This document shows positions 7,880-16,330 of a stretch of 64,000 nt of DNA, piece after piece. The stretch is from Propionibacteriaceae bacterium AM104-82 (GTDB lineage: Bacteria; Actinomycetota; Actinomycetes; Propionibacteriales; Propionibacteriaceae), in contig JAQDQK010000015.1 of the NCBI GenBank assembly GCA_027658995.1, forward strand, positions 1-64,000. Reading direction: 5' to 3'. The notes below the pieces were generated by a model. The model did no database searches. It was not told the DNA's origin and saw only the letters and a program-made list of their open reading frames with translations. Position numbers and translations under genes: made by a program. Position 1 is the stretch's first letter; each line of letters opens with the position of its first letter.

Positions 7880-9115
7880 ATGGCGACCGTGGTGCTGCTC
7901 GGAACCCTCGACACGAAGAGGGCCGAGTACGACTGGCTCAAGGGACAACTGCTCGCGGCGGGCGTCGAGGTGCTCACCGTCGACGTCGGCTCGTTCTCGG
8001 AGGCGTCGACGGCGGACGTCACGCCCGACGAGGTGCTGGCCGCCGCCGGGGTCGACGCGGCGGGACTGCACGAGCGGCGCGACCGCGGCGAGACCATGAC
8101 CGCCATGGGCCGCGGCGCCGCGGAGGTCGTGCACCGGCTCTTCGAGGAGGGACGGCTGCACGGGCTGCTCAGCGTCGGAGGCTCCGGCGGATCCTCGGTC
8201 GCAGCACCAGCCATGCAGGCGCTGCCGATCGGCGTGCCGAAGCTGCTCGTCTCGACCATGGCAAGCGGCGACGTCGGCCCCTACGTCGGGGCGGTCGACG
8301 CGACCCTGATGTACTCCGTCGTCGATGTCGCAGGCATCAACTCCGTCTCCAGCGTCGTGCTCGGCAACGCCGTCGCCGCCATCGCAGGCATGGCGAAGGC
8401 CTACGAGTCCCGCTCCGGGAGCGAGGCGGGCGACGAGCACCCGCCGCTGGTCGGGCTCACCATGTTCGGCGTTACGACGCCTGCCGCCGACGAGGCGCGC
8501 GCCCGGCTCACCGAGCTCGGCTACGAGGTGCTCGTCTTCCACGCCACCGGCACCGGCGGCCGCGCGATGGAGAAGCTGGTCGCGTCGAACCTCCTGGCGG
8601 GAGTGTGTGACCTCACCACCACCGAACTTGCCGATGACCTGGTCGGCGGCGTGCTCAGCGCGGGGCCCGACCGACTCGAGATCGCGGGCAGGCTCGGTGT
8701 GCCGCAGGTGGTCAGCGTCGGCGCGCTCGACATGGTCAACTTCGGCCCGGCCGACACCGTCCCGGAGCGGTTCCAGAGCCGCAACCTCTTCGTCCACAAC
8801 CCGACGGTGACGCTGATGCGAACCACGCCGGAGGAGACGGCGGAGCTCGGCCGACGCATCGCCGCTAAGCTCGCCGCCGCGACCGGACCGACCGAGCTGT
8901 TCCTGCCGCTCAAGGGGGTCAGCGCAATCGACGTCGATGGCGCCCCGTTCCGCGACGCGGACGCCGACGCGGCCCTGTTCGACGCGCTCCGCCAAGGGCT
9001 CGACGGCAGCAACGTCGCTATCGTCGAGCGCGACCAGGCCATCAACGACCAGGGCTTCGGCGCCGCAATGGCCGACGCCCTCGACAGGGCCATCAAGGCC
9101 CAGAAGGAGCAGTGA
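7880..9115 (+). CDS. Tm-1-like ATP-binding protein (UPF0261)
   Basis: This 411-residue protein starts [13 protein letters not shown], the typical opening of UPF0261/Tm-1-like proteins. Conserved Gly-rich loops follow: '[20 protein letters not shown]', '[14 protein letters not shown]' and '[16 protein letters not shown]'. The family is named after the N-terminal ATP-binding half of tomato Tm-1. Its bacterial reaction is not established to my knowledge. The gene ends one base before the start of the PEP-hydrolase-like gene, and the products correspond to the two domains of Tm-1. They probably act together. Length is normal for the family. Confidence 0.85.
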   Translation: MATVVLLGTLDTKRAEYDWLKGQLLAAGVEVLTVDVGSFSEASTADVTPDEVLAAAGVDAAGLHERRDRGETMTAMGRGAAEVVHRLFEEGRLHGLLSVGGSGGSSVAAPAMQALPIGVPKLLVSTMASGDVGPYVGAVDATLMYSVVDVAGINSVSSVVLGNAVAAIAGMAKAYESRSGSEAGDEHPPLVGLTMFGVTTPAADEARARLTELGYEVLVFHATGTGGRAMEKLVASNLLAGVCDLTTTELADDLVGGVLSAGPDRLEIAGRLGVPQVVSVGALDMVNFGPADTVPERFQSRNLFVHNPTVTLMRTTPEETAELGRRIAAKLAAATGPTELFLPLKGVSAIDVDGAPFRDADADAALFDALRQGLDGSNVAIVERDQAINDQGFGAAMADALDRAIKAQKEQ

Positions 9116-9116
9116 C

Positions 9117-9938
9117 ATGACCAGGGACGAGGTCCTCGCCCGATTCCGCGAGCAGGTGGCCGCGGGGCGGCCCATCATCGGAGGCGGCGCGGGCACCGGC
9201 ATCACCGCCAAGTCGGCCGAGGCCGGCGGCATCGACCTGCTCATCATCTACAACTCGGGCCGCTTCCGGATGGCGGGCCGCGGCTCGCTCTCTGGCCTGC
9301 TGCCCTACGGCGACGCCAACGCCATCGTGATGGAGATGGCCAACGAGGTCCTCCCCGTCGTCAAGAAGACCCCCGTGCTGGCCGGCGTCTGCGGCACCGA
9401 CCCGTTCCGCGTCATGCCGCACTTCCTCCGCCAGATCAAGGACATCGGCTTCGCCGGGGTGCAGAACTTCCCGACCGTCGGGCTGATGGACGGCAACTTC
9501 CGCGCCAACCTCGAGGAGACGGGGATGGGCTACGGGCTCGAGGTCGACATGATCGCCCAGGCGCACGAACTCGGCCTCGTCACCGCCCCCTACGTCTTCG
9601 ACGAGGAGCAGGCGGCAGACATGGCAAGGGCCGGGGCCGACATCCTGGTTCCGCACATGGGCCTGACGACCGCAGGCACGATCGGCGCCCACACCGCCAT
9701 GACGCTCGAGCAGGCGGCCGAGAAGGTGCAGGCGCTCGCCGACGCCGCAAAGCGGGTCAACCCGGACATCCTCTGCCTGTGCCACGGCGGCCCGATCGCC
9801 GAGCCGGCCGACGCCCAGTACGTGCTGCAGCACACCGAGGGCATCGTCGGGTTCTTCGGCGCCTCGTCGATCGAGCGGCTCCCAACCGAGGTCGGCATCC
9901 GCAAGCAGACGGAGGACTTCAAGGCCCTGACGTTCTGA
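9117..9938 (+). CDS. Phosphoenolpyruvate hydrolase-like TIM-barrel protein
   Basis: This 273-residue protein shows the PF09370-type sequence: '[35 protein letters not shown]' (about residues 18-53, quoted in part), 'GVCGTDPF' and '[15 protein letters not shown]'. It should fold as a TIM barrel related to phosphoenolpyruvate mutase/hydrolase enzymes; the substrate is unproven. ATG 9117 directly follows the stop of the Tm-1-like gene (TGACATG), so the two are coupled. It ends 6 bases from a convergent gene. Confidence 0.85.
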   Translation: MTRDEVLARFREQVAAGRPIIGGGAGTGITAKSAEAGGIDLLIIYNSGRFRMAGRGSLSGLLPYGDANAIVMEMANEVLPVVKKTPVLAGVCGTDPFRVMPHFLRQIKDIGFAGVQNFPTVGLMDGNFRANLEETGMGYGLEVDMIAQAHELGLVTAPYVFDEEQAADMARAGADILVPHMGLTTAGTIGAHTAMTLEQAAEKVQALADAAKRVNPDILCLCHGGPIAEPADAQYVLQHTEGIVGFFGASSIERLPTEVGIRKQTEDFKALTF

Positions 9939-9944
9939 GCCGGG

Positions 9945-10271
9945 CTAGATCCGGTACGTCTGCTTCGGCAGCGGCACCGGGTCGGGGTTCAGGCCGACCC
10001 AGCGCACCGACAGTTCGGTGAGCCGGTCGAGTTCCGGCGCGTCGCCGTCGCCGCCCGCCAGTGCCTTGGCGATCGCGCGCGCCTCGCCCAACTCGCCGTC
10101 GGTCAGCGGGGTGCCGCTGGCCAGGTGGGTGACCAGCGAGCGCAGCATCGACGAGTAGTCGCGACCCCAGTTCACGCCGCCGTTGTCGAAGATCTCGCGG
10201 TAGATCCGGCCCGACGCCCGGACGACCTCGCCCTGCACCGTCGACGCCGACCCTCCGGAGGGCACCAACAT
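9945..10271 (-). CDS. Conserved hypothetical protein, start uncertain
   Basis: From the ATG at 10271 the product is 108 residues, ending 'WVGLNPDPVPLPKQTYRI'. The reading frame keeps protein-like sequence (SWQDQHQALWE) for about 11 codons upstream, to near 10305. An AGGGGG ribosome-site-like run sits just before that. No in-frame ATG, GTG or TTG exists there, so the true start may be non-canonical, mutated, or miscalled in the sequence. I recognise the sequence only as a small soluble conserved protein without known function. Further upstream this frame overlaps the desaturase gene and is not real. Confidence 0.55.
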   Translation of the reverse strand: MLVPSGGSASTVQGEVVRASGRIYREIFDNGGVNWGRDYSSMLRSLVTHLASGTPLTDGELGEARAIAKALAGGDGDAPELDRLTELSVRWVGLNPDPVPLPKQTYRI

Positions 10272-10460
10272 CTCCCACAGCGCCTGATGCTGGTCCTGCC
10301 ACGACCCCCTCGGGGCGAGTCGAGGGGTTCCCGGCGACCGGTGGGCGGGCAGCCCGCCTGGGCGCGGCTGCAGCGGGTACGTTGGGCTTAGCTTTCGGCG
10401 ACCGCCCTTGGCTTCCCCGGGGCTCGACCTGCCTCGGAGACTGGACAGGAGTCGCCCCCC

Positions 10461-11567
10461 ATGCAGAGTCCTACCCTCGAGTCGGCGCCAACGGTGCGCC
10501 GCTGGCAGAAGTACGCGGACACCACCGACTACCCGCCGCTGATCCGCGCCTACACCGAGGTGTCGCAGCGCGTGAAGGAGCAGGGCCTCCTGCACCGGGC
10601 CCGATGGTTCTACATCGTCGTCGGCGCCGTGCTGGCCCTCGGTATGGGCGGAGCCATCACCGGCTTCGTGCTGCTCGGCCACAGCTGGTTCCAGTTGCTG
10701 ATCGCGGCGGTGCTCGGGGTGCTGTTCACGCAGGTCGCGTTCCTGGCCCATGAGGCGGGACACAAGCAGATCCTTGCGAGCGCGCCCGCCAACGACAGGC
10801 TCGCCCGGATCCTCGCCGGCGCGATCGGCATGAGCTTCTCATGGTGGGACAGCAAGCACACCAGGCACCACGGCAACCCCAACCGAATCGCCAAGGACCC
10901 CGACATCGCCATCGACACCATTTCCTTCGTCGAGGAGGATGCGGCGACGGCGCGCGGGCTGCGACGCTGGATCACCCGCCGCCAGGGCTGGCTGTTCTTC
11001 CCGCTCCTCACCCTGGAGGGGCTCAACCTCCACAGGCTGAGCTTCCAGCACCTGTTCTCGCGCGGCCCCGTGAAGTCGCGCTGGCTCGAGATGGCGATCG
11101 TGTTCGGCCGGTTCGCGCTGCTGCTGGTGCCGGTCTTCGTGTTCCTGCCGATCGGCATGGCGTTCGCTTTCATGGGCGTCCAGTTCGCCGTCTTCGGCCT
11201 CTACATGGGCTCCTCGTTCGCCCCGAACCACAAGGGCATGCCCGTCATCGCCAAGGACGCCAAGCTCGACTTCTTCTCCAAGCAGGTCCGCACCTCGCGC
11301 AATATCCGGGGCGGCTGGTGGGCCACCACCCTGATGGGCGGCCTCAACTACCAGATCGAGCACCACCTGTTCCCGAACATGCCGCGACCCCACCTGCGGA
11401 AGGCGCGTCTGATCGTCCGGGAGTTCTGCGACAAGCTCGAGGTGCCCTACGCCGAGACCTCGCTGGTTGCCTCCTACGGCATCGTCATCCGCTACCTCAA
11501 CAGCGTCGGCCTCGCCGCCCGTGACCCCTTCGAGTGCCCCATCACGGCGCAGTATCGGCGAGCCTGA
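10461..11567 (+). CDS. Membrane fatty acid desaturase
   Basis: This 368-residue integral membrane protein carries the three histidine boxes of front-end/acyl-lipid desaturases: HEAGH (residues 97-101), HTRHH (133-137) and QIEHH (298-302). These residues bind the di-iron centre that inserts a double bond into an acyl chain using O2 and electrons from a ferredoxin or flavoprotein. Hydrophobic pairs lie at about residues 48-95 and 195-260. A GGAG ribosome site precedes ATG 10461. Regiospecificity cannot be read from sequence. It is probably used to tune membrane fluidity. Confidence 0.93.
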   Translation: MQSPTLESAPTVRRWQKYADTTDYPPLIRAYTEVSQRVKEQGLLHRARWFYIVVGAVLALGMGGAITGFVLLGHSWFQLLIAAVLGVLFTQVAFLAHEAGHKQILASAPANDRLARILAGAIGMSFSWWDSKHTRHHGNPNRIAKDPDIAIDTISFVEEDAATARGLRRWITRRQGWLFFPLLTLEGLNLHRLSFQHLFSRGPVKSRWLEMAIVFGRFALLLVPVFVFLPIGMAFAFMGVQFAVFGLYMGSSFAPNHKGMPVIAKDAKLDFFSKQVRTSRNIRGGWWATTLMGGLNYQIEHHLFPNMPRPHLRKARLIVREFCDKLEVPYAETSLVASYGIVIRYLNSVGLAARDPFECPITAQYRRA

Positions 11568-11619
11568 CGGATCACGTTTCGCCGCCGAAGATGTCGGCCC
11601 CGTCCGCGAAGATGGGTGC

Positions 11620-12186
11620 ATGGACACCTTCGAGGGGGCGCCCGTCGTCCACGCCGACACCACCGACCAGTGGCGCGACTGGCTCGCAGAGCACCATGCC
11701 GACGCCAAGCAGGCCTGGCTGGTGCTGAGCAAGGGCGGCGCGGTCAGCTACGACGACGCCGTCTGCCAGGCGCTGTGCTTCGGCTGGATCGACAGCGTCA
11801 GCAAGCCGCGCGACGAGACGACCCGCTACCAACGCTTCGGACCGCGCAACCCTGCGAGCACCTGGGTCAGGTCGAACCGGGACCGCGTCGCACGCCTCAC
11901 CGCGTCGGGGGAGATGGCCCCGGCCGGGTTGGCGCTCGTCGAGGCGGCCAAGGCGAGCGGGGTGTGGGACCTGCTTGCCGACGTCGAGGAGGGCATCGTG
12001 CCCAACGACGTCCGAGCCGCCCTCGACGCGGCGCCGGAAGCGGCCGCCAACTTCGACGCGTTCCCGGCCGGGGTGCGCAAGGCGATCCTGATGTGGATCG
12101 TCTCGGCGAAGCGGCCCGCCACGCGCGAGGCGAGGATCGCCACCACCGTCGAGAAGGCCGCCCGCGGCGAGCGGAGCGGGCCGTGA
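11620..12186 (+). CDS. YdeI/OmdA-family protein
   Basis: This 188-residue soluble protein matches the YdeI/OmpD-associated (OmdA) family. It has 'WRDWLAEHHADAKQAWLVLSK', 'SYDDAVCQALCFGWIDS' (about residues 47-63), 'QRFGPRNPASTWVRSNRDRV' and the C-terminal 'FPAGVRKAILMWIVSAKRPATREARI'. Members are often annotated bacteriocin-protection proteins, but the mechanism is not known. The ATG was chosen to fit the family's usual N-terminus. Its stop overlaps the GTG start of the P-loop kinase remnant, so the two were probably co-transcribed. Confidence 0.85.
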   Translation: MDTFEGAPVVHADTTDQWRDWLAEHHADAKQAWLVLSKGGAVSYDDAVCQALCFGWIDSVSKPRDETTRYQRFGPRNPASTWVRSNRDRVARLTASGEMAPAGLALVEAAKASGVWDLLADVEEGIVPNDVRAALDAAPEAAANFDAFPAGVRKAILMWIVSAKRPATREARIATTVEKAARGERSGP

Positions 12187-12697
12187 GCGTCACGATCGTC
12201 TCGGGCCTGCCTGGGGCGGGCAAGACGTCGGTCGCCCGGGCGCTGGCCGGTCGACGCGACCGGGGCGTGCACCTCGACACCGACGACATCGGCGAACGCT
12301 TCGTCGTCACCGGCCTCGTACCGCCAGGCGGCGGCCCGGCTGATGAGGCGGAGCGGCAGTTGGCGCTGCGTCGCCGCAACCTGTGTGCGCTTGCCGCCAA
12401 CTTCGCGGCAGACGGGTTCGACGGTTCGTCTCGGACGTGGTGCTGTGGCCCGGGCTGCTCGCCGACTATGCCCGGCTGCTCGACGGGGAGCCACGGCTCG
12501 TGATCCTCGACCCCGACGCCGCATCCATCGCCTCCCGCGACGCCGGGCGCGACACGCAGGTGGCCGCCGCCTGGTCGCACCTGAAGGCCGACCTGGACGC
12601 CTGGACCGACGCGCCCGGACTGCGCCTCGACAGCACAGGGCTCGACCTCGATCACACCGTCGACGCGGTGGACGCCTGGCTCCACGCCCAAGCGTGA
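12183..12697 (+). pseudogene. P-loop kinase-like gene with a frameshift
   Basis: From GTG 12183 the frame encodes 'TIVSGLPGAGKTSVARAL' (Walker A at about residues 8-16) and 'HLDTDDIGERFV'. The sequence stays protein-like to near 12420. There it loses sense, while the frame one base back continues 'FVSDVVLWPGLLADYARLL' to the TGA at 12695-12697. A single-base deletion near 12420-12428 explains the pattern, giving an ancestral product of about 171 residues resembling small nucleotide/sugar kinases. It is either a real pseudogene or a sequencing error. The 3' part keeps normal codon use, so the lesion is recent or artefactual. Confidence 0.75.
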
Positions 12698-12727
12698 GCG
12701 GTCCCTGTCGCGCCTAGAGTGAGGGCC

Positions 12728-15700
12728 ATGGACGACCGCAGCAAGGCCGCCTCGCTGGTGATGGCGTGGAGCAGGATGCCGCTCGATCCGCACGAGTTCC
12801 TCCCCATCGTCGACTTGCTGCGCGAACAGGCGCTTGGGGTCGCCGACCCGGTGCTCCGGGGACAGGTCGACCGACTGGTCGAGCTCAGCAGCGCCACCGT
12901 CGAGCAACCAGGGGAGCGCCCGGAAGAGGTGACCGGCGACGACCTCGTCACGGCCCTCAACCTGCAGGCCAGGATGATCTGGCAGGGCCACGACGCCAGC
13001 GCCACCGGCCGCGACGACACCGTCGCGGCGCTCGCCGACCGCCTCGACGACCTGGTCGCAGGGTCCGCGCAGTTGCGCGACCTCGGCCTGGACGTGGCGA
13101 TGGCCTCTGACGTCGCCGCGCACCTCGTCCGCTTCGCAAGCACGGGCGTCTCGACGGAGCGGGCCATGCTGATCCGGCGCCTGTTCGACCTGCCGCCGGA
13201 GCGGGTCAGGACCAACTCCTACGTGCGGGCGCTGACGCCGTTCGCGCTCGCCGCCGCGGAGGCGGGCCGTGCCGACCTGTGGCAGCAGATCGCCGAGGAG
13301 TTCCTCGACCGGATCGGCGACCGCGCGCCCAGCGACGCGCTCGTCATGATCGCACGTCACACGCAGCCGCTGATCGAGCGCGACTCCCGCTGGTATCGCG
13401 CAGAGCAGACCTGGGACCAGGCGACCCAGATGATCACCCTCGCCGAGACCGGCCAGCACCCGCTGCCTGCCGGGTCCGGCGACCGGGTCCGCATCGCGCT
13501 CGGCCTGGCCTTCCTCGACAACCGCGACCTCGACGAGCGCCCCTTCCTCGACGTCGTCAGCGACGTCTACGACAAGGTGCACGGCCAGCTTCAGCCCTCC
13601 GGTCGCCCGGAACTGCTGGCCCGCTCCGCTTTGCGGCTGGTCAACAGTTGGGTCCCGGCGGGCGAGGCCGCGGAGATGCTGCGCGGCTGGATCAACCGCG
13701 CCTACCTCGAACGCGCCGACCTCGACGAGGAGGAGTCTGACGCGTACACCGCCGAGATCGACTTCGCCTGGCGGATGGAACTGGTCCTGACGCTGCGGGC
13801 GGGCGAACCCGTGGTCGACCGGCTGCTCGCGCATGGCACCGACGAGGAGGTCTTCAAGCGCCTCGAGATCGTCGTCATCGAGGGCCGCGACCCGCAGTTG
13901 GCGGACGAACTCGACCGGATCGGCGCGACCCGCCCCGGCCCCACCGGCACCGGATTCCTGGTCGCGGGTGCCGCCGTCCGCGCCCGCTTCGACCCCGACG
14001 GGGGACAGGAGCGGTTCGGGGAACTCGGCGGCCTCGGCAGCGGCTCCGCGGCGGAACCCGACGACCTGCAGAGGCTGCGCTTCGCCGTCTCCCAGGCGCT
14101 GCTGCCGCCCGACGAGCCGGGGCCCGACGGCGAGCGGGTCGACGGCGTGCCCCCGCAGCTCTACTCCGACGACCCGGCCCAGCGGCTGTGGGTGATGGAG
14201 TCGCAGTTCGGCGGGACCGCCTTCATGAGCGCGATCGGCAGCCTCGAGGAGTTTCGCGAGCACCTGCCCGTCCTGATCGAGCTGTACACGCGCGGGATCG
14301 GCGACATCGACGAGCAGGTGCTGGAGGCCAGCGTCATCTTCGCCCGCCGGATCATCTACGGCTTCCAGCGCCACGAGCTCCGGGCGGAGGCGCTGCAGTG
14401 GGCGCGGCGCGTCGCGCAGGACCTGCGCAACGCCACGACACCCAGGGCCGTCCGCGCCCGCGTCCTCGCGCTGCACGACGTCGTCCGCGAGGCCGATCGC
14501 CCCGAGGCCCAGGCTGCGGCAGACGAGATGTGGGGGCTACTGGAGGACAACGACGCCGACTACGCCATCGTTGAGCGCGCCCTCCTCAAGCACACCACGC
14601 TCGACTGGGAGGAGGACCCGCAGCGGCTGATCATCGCCACCGAGCAGCTCGTGCCGCTGCTGATCGACGCCATCGAGCACGACGAGTACGAGCAGCAGGA
14701 CTACCCGCTGCTGATCCGGTCGCAGGGGCTGTGGCTGTTCCACCGCTACTGCGACGCGCAGGACTGGCCCAACGTCGCCCGCACCGCGCGGATCTTCCTC
14801 GACTGGCCGGGCGGCGCCGAGGAGCGCGAACTCGACGGCATCGGCGCGGTCGTGCTGCGCACCGAACACAGCCTCGACGAGATGGACCAGCAGACGGCGC
14901 TCAGGATGCGCGAGGCCATCGACGAGGCGCGCGGCAGGCTCGCCGACCTCGGGCCGACCTACCTGGGTCTCGTCGAGGCCCGCGGCGACCTCAACCGGGC
15001 GCGCGACGTCCGCGACGAAGACCTCCAGCACGCCGTCGACGCGTACGAGGAGGCGCTGCCCCGCTACCTGGAGGCGGCGCGGGCGCACATCGAGGTCGTT
15101 CCAGAGGCCCGCGAGAAGAGCCTCTGGCCCGCAGCAGGGCACGCCTCGGAGCTGTTCCTGGCGTGCTGGCGCGCCGACAATGACGCAGACGAACTGCCGC
15201 CAGCGACGAAGTGGCTGCGGACGGCGCGGTCGATGCGACTGTACCTACGGCTCGGCACGCCCGAGTTCGACCCGAACCCCGCCGACGACCTGAAGGGCAT
15301 GGTGCGGCTCGCGGGCCACGAGGACACCTTCGCGCCGCTGGCCGACCAGGACCTGGTCGCCGAGTTGTACCGGCTGCTGGAACCGCACCTCGACCGGGCG
15401 CGAGACGTCGACTGGATCGACCGGTTCCACCGGGTGGCAGGCCGCTACCTCGCTGGTGGGACCGGCGGCGCGGGTTCTTCCTCGGGCGGCTCGGCCGCAG
15501 CGGCTTGGGACGGTGCACGTGGCGACTCCGCCTCGGCGTCGGAACTGGCGCGGGTGAGGGCGGCCGTGTCGGCGGCCGCCGACCAATGGGAGGCGCATCC
15601 CGCGGCGGCCAACGCCGCCCTCGCCGACGCGCTTGCCGCGCTGCGACGGGCCTACGACGCGGACCCCGACGACGCGTCGGCCGAGACGCTAATCGGCTGG

Positions 15701-16003
15701 GGTCGCTGGTGGCTGCGCGAGGCGATGCAGCGCGACGCGGCGACCCCACGCAAGCCCTACAACCTGTCCGCCTTTGCGGCGATGCACTACCTGCGGCTCG
15801 GCATCCACGTCCTCGACCCTGGCGGGGACGAGCAGGTGCGTGAGTTGATCGAGTGGGCCGTCCACCCGAACGGCTTCGTCCGCGCCCACGAGCAGACCCG
15901 CCGCGAGTTGTACGACCTGCTCGCCCCCTTGGTCGACCCGGCCCGCGACGACGCCAAGGGCTTCGCCAGGAACCGCAAGCCCAAGCTCTTCGGCCTCTTC
16001 TAG
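12728..16003 (+). CDS. Large helical-repeat protein of unknown function
   Basis: This 1091-residue soluble protein lacks membrane segments. It is rich in Glu/Asp/Arg/Ala/Leu helices resembling degenerate TPR/HEAT repeats (for example 'DAYEEALPRYLEAARAHIEV' and 'LADALAALRRAYDADPDDASAE'). A flexible Gly/Ser/Ala linker (about residues 910-940, around GGTGGAGSSSGG) separates a small C-terminal helical domain that ends 'KPKLFGLF'. I do not recognise the family. TAGAGT at 12715-12720 ends 7 bases before the ATG, so the transcript may be leaderless. A scaffold or regulatory role is conceivable but unsupported. Confidence 0.75.
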   Translation: MDDRSKAASLVMAWSRMPLDPHEFLPIVDLLREQALGVADPVLRGQVDRLVELSSATVEQPGERPEEVTGDDLVTALNLQARMIWQGHDASATGRDDTVAALADRLDDLVAGSAQLRDLGLDVAMASDVAAHLVRFASTGVSTERAMLIRRLFDLPPERVRTNSYVRALTPFALAAAEAGRADLWQQIAEEFLDRIGDRAPSDALVMIARHTQPLIERDSRWYRAEQTWDQATQMITLAETGQHPLPAGSGDRVRIALGLAFLDNRDLDERPFLDVVSDVYDKVHGQLQPSGRPELLARSALRLVNSWVPAGEAAEMLRGWINRAYLERADLDEEESDAYTAEIDFAWRMELVLTLRAGEPVVDRLLAHGTDEEVFKRLEIVVIEGRDPQLADELDRIGATRPGPTGTGFLVAGAAVRARFDPDGGQERFGELGGLGSGSAAEPDDLQRLRFAVSQALLPPDEPGPDGERVDGVPPQLYSDDPAQRLWVMESQFGGTAFMSAIGSLEEFREHLPVLIELYTRGIGDIDEQVLEASVIFARRIIYGFQRHELRAEALQWARRVAQDLRNATTPRAVRARVLALHDVVREADRPEAQAAADEMWGLLEDNDADYAIVERALLKHTTLDWEEDPQRLIIATEQLVPLLIDAIEHDEYEQQDYPLLIRSQGLWLFHRYCDAQDWPNVARTARIFLDWPGGAEERELDGIGAVVLRTEHSLDEMDQQTALRMREAIDEARGRLADLGPTYLGLVEARGDLNRARDVRDEDLQHAVDAYEEALPRYLEAARAHIEVVPEAREKSLWPAAGHASELFLACWRADNDADELPPATKWLRTARSMRLYLRLGTPEFDPNPADDLKGMVRLAGHEDTFAPLADQDLVAELYRLLEPHLDRARDVDWIDRFHRVAGRYLAGGTGGAGSSSGGSAAAAWDGARGDSASASELARVRAAVSAAADQWEAHPAAANAALADALAALRRAYDADPDDASAETLIGWGRWWLREAMQRDAATPRKPYNLSAFAAMHYLRLGIHVLDPGGDEQVRELIEWAVHPNGFVRAHEQTRRELYDLLAPLVDPARDDAKGFARNRKPKLFGLF

Positions 16004-16035
16004 CGCCGGGCTGAGCGCCCGTGCCCGTCATCGTG

Positions 16036-16125
16036 GTCCTGATCCTCTTGGTGAATCTTGCTCTTAAGCCTGTTGGTGATCTTTCTCTTGATCCTCTTGG
16101 TGATCTTGGTCCTGTTCCTCATCGT
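16036..16125. repeat. About 24-base imperfect tandem repeat, 3+ units
   Basis: The units share GATCCTCTTGGTGATCTT. Copies are at 16041-16059, about 16066-16083 and 16090-16107, with a decayed unit after. On the minus strand they would encode an 8-residue Lys/Arg pattern (KITKRIKR), but the frame is broken by one inserted base, so coding is unlikely. Confidence 0.6.
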
Positions 16126-16295
16126 GAGCGTGGTGGTGTTCACGATCGATCGTTCGCTTGTCCCTTGCTCAATGCTTACCGGGACCAATTCGTAGGCTCG
16201 AGGCCACCCGCTGCAACGTTGGGCGTGGTGCGAGGGCTTGGTGCGGTCGTGGCCTCCACGGGGCGACCAATGACGATGTTCTGGAAATCGCTATC

Positions 16296-16324
16296 TTCCG
16301 TACGCTGCGGAAAGACTGTATTAT
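16296..16324 (+). promoter_or_regulatory. Promoter and operator of the AbiE-like pair
   Basis: TTCCG (16296-16300) and CGGAA (16308-16312) form an inverted repeat with 7-base spacing over the -35 region. TATTAT (16319-16324) is the -10 and ends 6 bases before ATG 16331. This predicts a leaderless transcript repressed by a dimer binding the inverted repeat, as expected for antitoxin autoregulation. Confidence 0.45.
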
Positions 16325-16330
16325 CTGAAC

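Larger units (their letters stand above)
16004..16330. other. 327-base intergenic region with promoter and repeats
   Basis: The first 120 bases hold a short imperfect tandem repeat (annotated separately). The rest is unremarkable until the promoter/operator of the AbiE-like pair at 16296-16330. No convincing small ORF is present; a Lys/Arg-rich minus-strand frame is just the translated repeat. Confidence 0.5.

Noticed and set aside
9919..10302. GTG-initiated 127-codon minus frame with a good AGGGGG site
   Set aside because: The ribosome site is attractive, but the product is shadow-like; the frame one step away has coherent protein sequence.
11897..14476. Long minus-strand open frame opposite the 1091-residue gene
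   Set aside because: Its composition (Arg/Gly/Ala/Val-rich, no motifs) is the typical antisense shadow of a high-GC gene; the plus frame has sensible protein sequence.
16000..16188. Lys/Arg-rich minus-strand small protein
   Set aside because: It is the translation of a short tandem repeat whose units are out of frame with one another; no ribosome site.
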